From assembly GCA_938009055.1 (NCBI GenBank), contig CALLIO010000040.1, forward strand, positions 1 through 7,715: 7,715 nucleotides of DNA, written 5' to 3'. The notes below the pieces were generated by a model. It was given only the letters and a program-made list of their open reading frames with translations, did no database searches and was not told the DNA's origin. Positions 1 through 5,862 of this stretch are shown here, one piece after another; positions within the stretch are counted from its first letter, which is position 1; each line of letters starts with the position of its first letter. The DNA is from an uncultured Altererythrobacter sp. GTDB taxonomy: Bacteria > Pseudomonadota > Alphaproteobacteria > Sphingomonadales > Sphingomonadaceae. Position numbers and translations under genes: made by a program.

Positions 1-1078
1 CGCGCAATCTTATGCCGAGGCCGCGATCAAGAGCGAAAATTCGCTCGGCCTCCTCAACATTACGCAGGCGCTCATCACCAATTCGCTGATGGCCGGCGCG
101 ATGGCGTTCAGCGTGTGGGGGTGGAGCAAGGGCCAGCTGACCGTCGGCGATCTGGTGTTTGTGAACACTTACCTCTTGCAGCTGTTCAGGCCGCTCGATC
201 TGCTGGGATGGGTGTACCGCACCATCCGCCAAGGGCTGGTGGATATGGGCGAGATGTTCAAGCTGATGGATACCCCGGTTGAGGTGATCGATCCGCCCGG
301 TGCGCCTGCATTGATGGTGCGCGAGCCGCAGATTACCTTCGACAATGTCAGCTTTGGCTACGAGCCCGAGCGCACAATCTTGCGCGGTCTTTCCTTCGAA
401 GTGCCTGCGGGCGCAAGCGTTGCGATTGTCGGCCCTTCGGGCGCTGGCAAAAGCACGATCGGGCGATTGTTATTCCGCTTTTATGATCCGCAAGAAGGGC
501 GCATTCTGATCGACGGGCAAGACATCGCCCAAGTCCAGCAGGACAGCGTGCGCGCTGCCATCGGCATCGTCCCGCAGGATAGCGTGCTCTTCAACGATAC
601 GATCGGCTACAACATTGCCTATGGCGCGGGCACAGCGGATGCAGCCATGGTCGAACAGGCCGCGCGCGATGCCAGCATCTGGCCCTTCATTAATGAGCTG
701 CCCGATGGCCTGGAAACCGAAGTGGGCGAGCGCGGATTGAAGCTGTCAGGCGGCGAGAAACAGCGGGTCGCGATTGCCCGCACGCTGGTAAAGGACCCGC
801 CGATTTTGCTTTTGGACGAGGCCACCAGCGCGCTCGACACGCGGACCGAGCAGGACATTCTCGCCACGCTGCGCCGGATTGCACAAAACCGCACGACGCT
901 GGCGATTGCGCACCGGCTCTCTACGATTGCTGATGCCGATCAAATACTTGTGCTGGAAAAGGGCCAGCTTGCCGAGCAAGGCACGCATGAGGCTTTGCTT
1001 GCACGCGACGGGCTTTATGCAGAGATGTGGGCGCGGCAATTGTCGGAGCGCGAAGAGATTGGCGAAGCGGCGGAATAG
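1..1078 (+). CDS. Atm1/ABCB7-type ABC exporter, C-terminal part (5' end outside window)
   Basis: This is the C-terminal 358 residues of an ABC half-transporter with permease and ATPase on one chain; the frame is open from base 2 and runs to a TAG stop at 1076-1078. The first ~100 residues are the end of the transmembrane domain, including an N-S-L-x-x-L-N-x-x-Q stretch that resembles Atm1-family exporters. The nucleotide-binding domain is complete: A-loop Tyr 120, Walker A GPSGAGKS 144-151, Q-loop Gln 192, signature LSGGEKQR 248-255, Walker B ILLLDE followed by the D-loop SALD at 268-279, and switch His 304 (fragment numbering). Known family members are homodimers in the inner membrane that export glutathione-conjugated metal or sulfur compounds in support of Fe-S biogenesis and metal tolerance. 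Assignment to Atm1 rather than another exporter is inferred from the NBD wording (LKLSGGEKQRVAIAR) and the membrane stretch; the diagnostic glutathione-binding residues lie outside the window. ATPase-competent by sequence. No terminator follows; the convergent ACT gene ends 3 bases away. Confidence 0.88.
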   Translation, partial: AQSYAEAAIKSENSLGLLNITQALITNSLMAGAMAFSVWGWSKGQLTVGDLVFVNTYLLQLFRPLDLLGWVYRTIRQGLVDMGEMFKLMDTPVEVIDPPGAPALMVREPQITFDNVSFGYEPERTILRGLSFEVPAGASVAIVGPSGAGKSTIGRLLFRFYDPQEGRILIDGQDIAQVQQDSVRAAIGIVPQDSVLFNDTIGYNIAYGAGTADAAMVEQAARDASIWPFINELPDGLETEVGERGLKLSGGEKQRVAIARTLVKDPPILLLDEATSALDTRTEQDILATLRRIAQNRTTLAIAHRLSTIADADQILVLEKGQLAEQGTHEALLARDGLYAEMWARQLSEREEIGEAAE

Positions 1079-1081
1079 CTT

Positions 1082-1486
1082 TCAGGCTTTGCGCGCCAGT
1101 TCTTCAAGCGCGGCCATCGCCTCCTCTCGCTTATCCCACGGGACGAACAAATGATCGTGGTGAAAGGCGGCCACAACATTGCAGGCAATGCCACCTGAAG
1201 CCAAAACCGTCGCCACCGCAGCGGTCAGACCAACGCCTTCCAGATCGGAACGCACCGTCAATGTGATACGCGCCATATCGGGCCCGTTCTGCTCCAATTC
1301 CTCCGCCAAACTTGCAGGAATGATCGCAGTGATCCCCTCGTCTTCGCGGAAGGTTCCAATTGCTGCGCCCAAGGCTTGCGGCGCGAAGTCAGGCGCGATT
1401 AGAATGAAGCGATAAGCAGTTTCGTCGAGCTTGGGCGCCATGCCTTTAAGCATGGATTGCAAATCGCGGACGAAACCAGGCTCCAT
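1082..1486 (-). CDS. ACT-domain protein, DUF2241/ACT_3-like
   Basis: A small 134-residue soluble protein with no signal peptide or membrane segment. The N-terminal half (FVRDLQSMLKGMAPKLDE, then YRFILIAP and an EDEGITAI segment) and the C-terminal half (LTVRSDLEGVGLTAAVATVL, then GGIACNVVAAFHHDHLFVPW) match what I remember of the COG3602/DUF2241 family: a pair of ACT-like folds in a ~130-residue protein. ACT folds usually bind amino acids or other small ligands; the ligand of this family is unknown to me, so no function is assigned. ATG at 1486-1484 is preferred: it shares one base with the TGA stop of hslU (TGATG), an arrangement that suits translational re-initiation. A GTG one codon upstream (1489) is also in frame. 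No Shine-Dalgarno is visible, consistent with coupling to hslU. It is the last gene of the hslV-hslU operon and ends in TGA 3 bases from the stop of the convergent ABC gene. Confidence 0.85.
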   Translation of the reverse strand: MEPGFVRDLQSMLKGMAPKLDETAYRFILIAPDFAPQALGAAIGTFREDEGITAIIPASLAEELEQNGPDMARITLTVRSDLEGVGLTAAVATVLASGGIACNVVAAFHHDHLFVPWDKREEAMAALEELARKA

Positions 1487-2787
1487 CACAGAATGTATTT
1501 GGACAGATCAGTGTCGCTGGCCAGATCCGACAAGCGCTCCTTCACATAGGCAGCGTCAATCGTGATGGTCTCGCCGCCATGCTCTTCGGCTTCAAAGCTG
1601 ATTTCCTCAAGCAGCTTTTCCATGATCGTTTGCAAACGCCGTGCGCCGATATTCTCAACGGTTTCGTTTACTTGCGCTGCAATGCGCGCGATTTCGGCAA
1701 TGGCATCTTCTTTGATGTCGAGCGTGACGTCCTCGGTGCCGATCAGTGCGCGATATTGCTCGACCAGATTGGCGCGGGTTTCTGACAAGATGCGGACAAA
1801 ATCCTTCTCGGTCAGTGCGCGCAGTTCGACCCGGATTGGCAAGCGGCCTTGCAGTTCGGGCAGCATGTCGGATGGCTTGGCAACGTGAAACGCGCCTGAA
1901 GCGATAAAGAGGATGTGGTCGGTCTTCATTGGACCATATTTAGTCGCGACCGTTGTCCCTTCGATCAGCGGCAAAAGATCGCGCTGCACACCTTCGCGGC
2001 TGACCGAGCCGCCGCGCACATCGCTGACCGCAATCTTGTCGATCTCGTCGAGGAAAACGATGCCGTTCGTCTCTGCATTGCTAAGCGCAGCCTGGTTCAC
2101 ATCATCATCATCGAGGCGCTTATCCGCTTCTTCATCAACCAATTTGTCCCAAGCATCAGGCACGCGCATTTTGCGGCGTTTGGTGGGCGCTTTGCCAAAG
2201 GCTTTACCCATCATATCCGACAGGTCGATCATCTGCATATTGCCGCCCATATTGCCCATATCAAACGGCATACCGGACGCTTCGGAGACTTCGATCTCCA
2301 CCTCAACTTCGTTCATGGCATTTTGGACGATCCGTTCACGGAAACTTTCGCGCGTCGCCTCGCTGGCATTGTCACCAACAAGCGCGGTGAGCAGGCGCTC
2401 CATCGCAGCTTCTGATGCAGCTTCGCGCACAGCTTCGCGGCGGCGCTCTTTTTCAAGCCGGATCGCTTCCTCTGCCAAATCGCGGGCGATCTGTTCCACA
2501 TCGCGGCCAACATAGCCAACTTCGGTGAATTTGGTCGCCTCGATCTTTATAAAAGGCGCTTCGGCAAGCTTTGCAAGGCGCCGCGAAATCTCGGTCTTGC
2601 CGCAACCTGTTGGGCCAATCATGAGGATGTTCTTGGGCGTCACTTCATCTCGAAGCTCAGGCCCCAAGCGTTGCCGTCGCCAACGATTGCGCAGCGCCAC
2701 GGCAACCGCGCGCTTGGCATCTTGCTGGCCAATGATGTGCTCATCGAGCGAGGCCACAATGGCCTTGGGGGTCAAATTTTCAATCAT
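1486..2787 (-). CDS. hslU: ATP-dependent protease ATPase subunit HslU (ClpY)
   Basis: HslU is the AAA+ unfoldase ring that feeds proteins to the HslV peptidase in the cytoplasm. The 433-residue length fits the family. Visible features, numbered from the chosen ATG: N-terminal LTPKAIVASLDEHIIGQ; Walker A GPTGCGKT 58-65; pore-loop GYVG 91-94; a long, charged intermediate (I) domain roughly 105-235 with a Met-rich stretch at 173-193; Walker B IVFLDE 243-248; the arginine-finger segment ELQGRLPIRVEL; sensor-2 GARRL; and the C-terminal LSKYIL tail that inserts into HslV. The open frame extends to a TTG at 2799, but ATG 2787 gives the usual N-terminus (M-x-x-N-L-T-P-K) and is preferred. It lies 22 bases after the hslV stop, with only a weak AGAG-like ribosome site. 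The gene order hslV-hslU and tight spacing imply co-transcription from the heat-shock promoter before hslV. Confidence 0.97.
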   Translation of the reverse strand: MIENLTPKAIVASLDEHIIGQQDAKRAVAVALRNRWRRQRLGPELRDEVTPKNILMIGPTGCGKTEISRRLAKLAEAPFIKIEATKFTEVGYVGRDVEQIARDLAEEAIRLEKERRREAVREAASEAAMERLLTALVGDNASEATRESFRERIVQNAMNEVEVEIEVSEASGMPFDMGNMGGNMQMIDLSDMMGKAFGKAPTKRRKMRVPDAWDKLVDEEADKRLDDDDVNQAALSNAETNGIVFLDEIDKIAVSDVRGGSVSREGVQRDLLPLIEGTTVATKYGPMKTDHILFIASGAFHVAKPSDMLPELQGRLPIRVELRALTEKDFVRILSETRANLVEQYRALIGTEDVTLDIKEDAIAEIARIAAQVNETVENIGARRLQTIMEKLLEEISFEAEEHGGETITIDAAYVKERLSDLASDTDLSKYIL

Positions 2788-2809
2788 GGATGCAAGCAAA
2801 CTCTATTCG

Positions 2810-3370
2810 CTAGATTGTCTCAACGGTAACATTACCATTGGTGAAGACGCAGATGTCAGCGGCCACCGCCATCGCTTTGGTGGCGATCTTTTTTGCATCC
2901 GTTTCATATTCGGCCAAAGCGCGTCCGGCAGCGAGTGCATAATTGCCGCCAGAGCCTATCGCAGCGATCCCGCCGTCTGGTTCCAGCACATCGCCATTGC
3001 CGGTCAGCACCAGCAAACATTCTGCGTCCGCTACGATCATTAGTGCTTCGAGATTGCGCAGATATTTATCGGTGCGCCAATCCTTCGCAAGTTCAACCGC
3101 TGCGCGCAAAAGCTGTCCGGAATGTTGCTCAAGCTTCTTCTCAAGCCGTTCAAACAAAGTGAACGCATCAGCGGTCGCGCCAGCGAAACCGGCAATCACC
3201 TTGCCGCCTTCACCGATCCGGCGAACCTTGCGCGCATTGGGCTTCATCACCGTATTGCCCATGGAGACTTGACCGTCTCCGGCAATCACGGTTTTTGTGC
3301 CGCGCTTCACGCCAATAATGGTGGTACCATGCCACTGGGTTAGGCCGTGGCTCGCCGTATCATCACTCAT
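2810..3370 (-). CDS. hslV: ATP-dependent protease peptidase subunit HslV (ClpQ)
   Basis: HslV is the proteasome-beta-like threonine peptidase that forms a double hexamer capped by HslU. The protein is 186 residues. The first 15 residues form a propeptide ending in W-H-G; removal exposes Thr16 (TTIIGVKR), the N-terminal nucleophile by alignment with E. coli HslV. Asp32 and Lys48 match the catalytic Asp17 and Lys33 of the mature enzyme, and the GSGG motif is at 139-142; FAGATADAFTLFE (62-74) is a family hallmark. A 15-residue propeptide is longer than the single Met of E. coli HslV. ATG 3370 is the only possible start between the promoter and the catalytic Thr (no in-frame ATG, GTG or TTG until past it). 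No Shine-Dalgarno precedes it; see the promoter entry, which predicts a leaderless or nearly leaderless mRNA. It lies 62 bases downstream of the BamE-like gene on the same strand. Confidence 0.97.
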   Translation of the reverse strand: MSDDTASHGLTQWHGTTIIGVKRGTKTVIAGDGQVSMGNTVMKPNARKVRRIGEGGKVIAGFAGATADAFTLFERLEKKLEQHSGQLLRAAVELAKDWRTDKYLRNLEALMIVADAECLLVLTGNGDVLEPDGGIAAIGSGGNYALAAGRALAEYETDAKKIATKAMAVAADICVFTNGNVTVETI

Positions 3371-3378
3371 GAATTGAG

Positions 3379-3406
3379 ATATGGGGCGCGCGGCAAAATG
3401 GTCAAG
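3379..3406 (-). promoter_or_regulatory. Sigma-32 (RpoH)-type heat-shock promoter of hslVU
   Basis: Read on the - strand: a -35 element CTTGAC at 3406-3401, 14 bases, then CCCCATAT at 3386-3379. This fits the E. coli sigma-32 pattern (CTTGAA, 13-15 bases, CCCCAT) and also the alphaproteobacterial heat-shock form as I recall it (CTTG, 17-18 bases, C-Y-T-A-T-N-T), with one mismatch in the latter. hslVU is a classic heat-shock operon, so site and target agree. The -10 element ends only 8 bases before the hslV ATG. Confidence 0.75.
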
Positions 3407-3432
3407 TCAAACCGCTTATGCCCGATTGGTGT

Positions 3433-3897
3433 TTATGGGCCAGCCGCACCGCCTGGAGCACCCGCACCAACCTGCCCGATATTGCCGAACAGATCTTCCA
3501 AGAAAGTCCGCTCGCGGCCAAGCGTAGGGGTCTCATCCCCATCAGGGCTGAGATAAGCGACTTGGTCAACGCCTGATAGATCGGCCGAGACCACATTGCC
3601 GGCATTGTCGAACTTCACCGCCAAAACGGAATGGGTGTTGATCCGCGGCCTAACAAATGGACGACGCGCAGAAACGCTGGAGACGTAATACCAAGTCTGC
3701 TCGCCATATTGGCTGGTGAAGGTCGGGCGGCCCAAAGTGCCCTCAACCGAACGCCGATTATCGATCCCGGGTTGGACCGAATTCACCAGAGCGCCATCGA
3801 TAACGTAACCGCGCGATTCGCGGATCGAGGAGCAGGCCGAAAGCCCCACTCCCATCGCGAGCACCAGCCCAATAGTCAGCGCTTTTTTCATCACCAT
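3433..3897 (-). CDS. bamE: BamE/SmpA/OmlA-family outer-membrane lipoprotein
   Basis: A 154-residue lipoprotein. It starts M-V-M-K-K, has a hydrophobic stretch and a lipobox LSAC with the lipidated Cys22, so it should be anchored in the outer membrane facing the periplasm. The mature part carries the SmpA/OmlA signature: GYVIDGALVNSVQPGID, then S-V-x-x-x-L-G-R-P-T-F and a Q-T-W-Y-Y-V strand. BamE supports the beta-barrel assembly (BAM) complex. The last residues are a Gly/Ala/Pro tail. The open frame extends to 3960, but those 21 residues (several Cys, Lys and Arg) would precede a normal signal peptide and are rejected. ATG 3897 is preferred because an AAAGG lies 12 bases upstream; the ATG two codons later (3891) is an alternative. 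The gene diverges from the cbp3-like gene, an arrangement I recall from other sphingomonads. Confidence 0.88.
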   Translation of the reverse strand: MVMKKALTIGLVLAMGVGLSACSSIRESRGYVIDGALVNSVQPGIDNRRSVEGTLGRPTFTSQYGEQTWYYVSSVSARRPFVRPRINTHSVLAVKFDNAGNVVSADLSGVDQVAYLSPDGDETPTLGRERTFLEDLFGNIGQVGAGAPGGAAGP

Positions 3898-3979
3898 GGC
3901 GCAATCACACCTTTTCTTTCTCTTTTGCGAGCTGCCCACGCATTGTGCGCAGCGTTGCAATTCCTATATCTGCTCCAAG

Positions 3980-3991
3980 CGCCTTAAGGCG
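3980..3991. repeat. 12-bp perfect palindrome CGCCTTAAGGCG
   Basis: The bases 3980-3991 read identically on both strands, with no spacer. The site sits between the divergent bamE-like and cbp3-like genes, about 83 bases before the bamE start and 108 bases before the cbp3 start. It could be an operator half-site pair for a dimeric regulator, but nothing in the window identifies one. Confidence 0.4.
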
Positions 3992-4063
3992 ATGCCTGTC
4001 AGCTTGCAACGGGTGCAGCCCAAGCGAGTGGGTAAAGCGTGTGAGCAGCGGCATTTGAATTGA

Positions 4064-4083
4064 GGATGAATGCCTATTCATCC
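4064..4083. repeat. 8-bp perfect inverted repeat in the cbp3 leader
   Basis: GGATGAAT at 4064-4071 and ATTCATCC at 4076-4083 are exact reverse complements separated by GCCT. In RNA this is an 8-bp stem with a 4-base loop, ending 16 bases before the cbp3 ATG and 4 bases before its ribosome site. It may be an operator or a 5'-UTR hairpin. There is no U-tract, so it is not a terminator. Confidence 0.5.
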
Positions 4084-4087
4084 AAGC

Positions 4088-4097
4088 GGGAAAAGAG
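4088..4097 (+). promoter_or_regulatory. Ribosome binding site deciding the cbp3 start
   Basis: A purine run GGGAAAAGAG lies 2-11 bases before ATG 4100. The other in-frame ATG at 4070 lies inside the inverted repeat, has no such site in the usual place, and would add ten residues not typical of the family, so 4100 is chosen. Confidence 0.6.
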
Positions 4098-4099
4098 CC

Positions 4100-4621
4100 A
4101 TGAATATTCTTACCAAGCTTTTCGGTCTTGAGCGTGATCCGCGCGAGAAGCTGCGCCCCCTGTGGCATCGCGTGGTCGAAATTGCCCGCGATCCGCACTG
4201 GTATGCGACCTGCAAGGTGGCCGACACGGTCGATGGCCGCTTCGATATGATTACCGCGGTGCTCTCTGTCGTGCTGGTGCGGCTGGAGGCGAGCGAGAGC
4301 TTGCGCGGGGAAAGCGCTTTGCTGACCGAATTGTTTGTCGAGGATATGGATGGCCAATTGCGCGAATTTGGCATCAATGATGCGGTGATGAGCAAACGGA
4401 TGGGCAAATTGATGAGCGTGATGGGCGGCAGGCTGGGTGCCTATCGACCTGCCCTTAACAGCCATGATGCGGACAAGTTTGAAGCGGCCATCGCGCGTAA
4501 TGTTAACATCGCAGAGGATGGCTCGGCGCAGTGCGTGCGCGACAAATTGCTTAGCTTTGCCGATGCACTTGGCGAGCTGAGCGATGATACCGTGATCGCG
4601 GCTAAGGATGTGGCGCTGTAA
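4100..4621 (+). CDS. Ubiquinol-cytochrome c chaperone, CBP3/UQCC1 family
   Basis: A 173-residue soluble protein without a signal peptide. Family features: an N-terminal basic/hydrophobic segment (MNILTKLFG), a W-Y centre with DTVDGRFDM (residues 42-50), then ELFVEDMDGQLREFGI (77-92) and a K-R-M-G-K-L segment leading to GGRLGAYRPAL. These are hallmarks of the CBP3 domain. In mitochondria CBP3 binds newly made cytochrome b and supports assembly of the bc1 complex; the bacterial relatives are presumed to do the same at the inner face of the membrane, though this is inference. The stop codon TAA (4619-4621) is followed at once by the ATG of yceD, so the two are translated from one mRNA. The promoter is probably within the divergent region upstream. 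The protein has no visible defect. Confidence 0.85.
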   Translation: MNILTKLFGLERDPREKLRPLWHRVVEIARDPHWYATCKVADTVDGRFDMITAVLSVVLVRLEASESLRGESALLTELFVEDMDGQLREFGINDAVMSKRMGKLMSVMGGRLGAYRPALNSHDADKFEAAIARNVNIAEDGSAQCVRDKLLSFADALGELSDDTVIAAKDVAL

Positions 4622-5164
4622 ATGAGTGAGGCGCCATCCAACGAGCTGACTCATCTGGTCAAACTGCGTCCGCTGCCCGGCGATACGATCGTTATCGATG
4701 CCGATGAAGGCGAGCGATCGGCGCTTGCCGCGCGCTTTGGCCTTGCTGCGGTCAAAAGCCTGCGGGCTGAAGTCGCTTTGTCGCACGATGGCAAATCCGT
4801 GCGCGCCGATGGCACGCTGAACGCGCAGATCATGCAATATTGCGCGATTTCCGCAGAAGCGTTTGCCGTCACTATCGCTGAGCCGCTTGCTCTGCGCTTT
4901 GTCGAGGAGGCAGACACCGCCCCGCAATCGGAAGAGGATGGCGAGATTGAGGTCGAGCTTTCGGGCGATGATCTCGACGAGATCGAGTTTACCGGCGATG
5001 CCTTCGATCTGGGCGAGGCGGTGGCGCAATCACTTGGTCTTGCGATTGATCCCTATGCCGAAGGGCCACAGGCCGATGCGGCGCGCGCGGCGGCTGGTAT
5101 TGTCGCTGAAGGCGAGCAGAATGGGCCATTGGCAGAGATGCTCAAAGGGCTGAAGACGGATTAG
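4622..5164 (+). CDS. YceD/DUF177 family protein (23S rRNA accumulation protein)
   Basis: A 180-residue acidic cytoplasmic protein. The N-terminal half forms strands with the R-A-D-G-T-L pattern around 61-66, followed by a single Cys74 in QYCAISAEAF, the place where many relatives have a Cys-containing turn. A very acidic segment (about 95-128) leads to the best diagnostic, FDLGEAVAQSLGLAIDPYAE, and a C-terminal LAEMLKGLK. Family members in E. coli and plants affect 23S rRNA accumulation; their mechanism is not known to me. In E. coli yceD precedes rpmF-plsX-fabH; here it is followed by a terminator and by ssb on the other strand, so that link is broken. It abuts the cbp3 stop with no spacer and has only a distant AAGGA (13 bases), which suggests coupled translation. 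It stops with TAG. Confidence 0.85.
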   Translation: MSEAPSNELTHLVKLRPLPGDTIVIDADEGERSALAARFGLAAVKSLRAEVALSHDGKSVRADGTLNAQIMQYCAISAEAFAVTIAEPLALRFVEEADTAPQSEEDGEIEVELSGDDLDEIEFTGDAFDLGEAVAQSLGLAIDPYAEGPQADAARAAAGIVAEGEQNGPLAEMLKGLKTD

Positions 5165-5310
5165 ATCTAGCCCGTTTCGGCCGTATCGCTGTCTGATACC
5201 GCAGCGGGAATGCGACAAGAATTAACGACATCAGCCAACAAAAAAGCCCCGCAAGTTTCCCTGCGAGGCTTTGTGTCGTTTGGTTTGTCTTGTACCGTTA
5301 GGCCTCTCGA
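5165..5310. other. Intergenic spacer between convergent yceD and ssb
   Basis: 146 bases with no gene. It contains a weak 5-bp hairpin (GTATC 5183-5187 and GATAC 5195-5199) just after yceD, without a T-tract, and a stronger terminator hairpin nearer ssb (separate entry). Confidence 0.6.
5240..5272 (-). terminator. ssb: Rho-independent terminator of ssb, possibly bidirectional
   Basis: AAAGCC-C-CGCA (5243-5253) pairs with TGCG-A-GGCTTT (5262-5272) around an 8-base loop, with one internal mismatch. On the - strand the stem is followed by six T residues (A tract 5240-5245 on +), which is the classical intrinsic form and lies about 38 bases after the ssb stop. On the + strand the following sequence is only moderately T-rich, so termination of the cbp3-yceD transcript here is possible but weaker. 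Confidence 0.85.
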
Positions 5311-5862
5311 TCAAAACGGAATGTCATCGTCGAGGTCGTCATAATTGCCGCCCCCGCCACCTGAGCCGCCGCCCGAACCACCACTCGATCCGGCATCACC
5401 GCCGGGGCCGCCACTAGAGCCGCCGCCCTGGTTCCAGCCGCCACCAGAACCGCCTTGCTGACCGCCGCCATATCCGCCGCCGCCGGAGCGTCCACCGCCC
5501 CCGCCGCCATCACGACCATCGAGCATCGTCAGCGTGCCCCCATATCCGCGCAGCACAACTTCGGTTGAATAGCGGTCATTGCCCTGCTGATCCTGCCATT
5601 TGCGGGTTTGCAGCTGGCCTTCGATAAAGACCTTGGAGCCTTTTTTCAGATAGTTTTCGACCACATTGACGAGACCTTCTGAGAAGATCGCAACCGTGTG
5701 CCATTCGGTGCGTTCCTGCCGCTCGCCCGTATTGCGGTCTTTCCAATTTTCGCTCGTCGCGATCCGAAGGTTTGCCACGCGCCCGCCGTTCTGGAAGCTG
5801 CGGATTTCGGGATCCGCGCCCAGATTGCCGATCAGCATAACTTTGTTGAGGCTTCCTGCCAT
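5311..5862 (-). CDS. ssb: Single-stranded DNA-binding protein
   Basis: A 183-residue Ssb that coats single-stranded DNA during replication, repair and recombination. Residues 1-115 are the OB fold: MAGSLNKVMLIGNLGADPEIR at the start, aromatic DNA-contacting positions Trp40, Trp54, Phe60 and Trp89, and Y-L-K-K-G-S-K-V-F-I-E-G-Q-L at 71-84. Residues about 116-173 are an intrinsically disordered linker made almost only of Gly and Ser with a few Gln, Asn, Asp and Pro. The end, DDLDDDIPF (175-183), is the conserved acidic tip that recruits partner proteins. ATG 5862 is preceded by AGGTAGAAAG, an acceptable ribosome site. A candidate promoter with an SOS-box-like element lies at 5913-5940. A strong terminator follows. 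It is on the same strand as the ankyrin-coq9 pair but 172 bases away with its own signals. Confidence 0.97.
   Translation of the reverse strand: MAGSLNKVMLIGNLGADPEIRSFQNGGRVANLRIATSENWKDRNTGERQERTEWHTVAIFSEGLVNVVENYLKKGSKVFIEGQLQTRKWQDQQGNDRYSTEVVLRGYGGTLTMLDGRDGGGGGGRSGGGGYGGGQQGGSGGGWNQGGGSSGGPGGDAGSSGGSGGGSGGGGGNYDDLDDDIPF

Larger units (their letters stand above)
3898..4099. other. Divergent intergenic region between bamE-like and cbp3-like genes
   Basis: These 202 bases hold both 5' regions. A pyrimidine-rich run at about 3910-3926 (purine-rich on the - strand) contains the bamE ribosome site. Two perfect inverted repeats are present (separate entries). I could not choose a convincing -35/-10 pair for either gene by eye. 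No small open frame with a ribosome site was seen. Confidence 0.6.

Noticed and set aside
1913..2515. 200-codon Ser/Arg/Ile-rich open frame on the + strand, antisense to hslU
   Set aside because: Low-complexity Ser-rich translation typical of the reverse complement of a GC-rich gene; hslU is unambiguous.
2788..2799. TTG start four codons upstream in hslU
   Set aside because: The conserved N-terminus begins at ATG 2787; the TTG has no better ribosome site.
3407..3440. Possible terminator between the BamE-like gene and hslV
   Set aside because: Only a 4-bp GCCC/GGGC pairing around a 13-base loop, without a T-tract; not called.
3898..3960. N-terminal extension of the BamE-like protein
   Set aside because: It would put Cys-, Lys- and Arg-rich residues before a standard lipoprotein signal peptide; ATG 3897 has a ribosome site.
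4070..4099. Upstream ATG start for the cbp3-like gene
   Set aside because: The ATG lies within the inverted repeat, has no ribosome site, and the ten extra residues do not fit the family.
3905..5029. 374-codon open frame on the - strand, antisense to cbp3 and yceD
   Set aside because: Its product is rich in His, Arg, Gln and Ala with no recognisable domain; it covers two well-identified genes on the + strand and part of their control region. It is a shadow frame.
5183..5199. Possible terminator hairpin just after yceD
   Set aside because: Only 5 bp of stem with a 7-base loop and no T-tract; noted in the spacer entry but not called.
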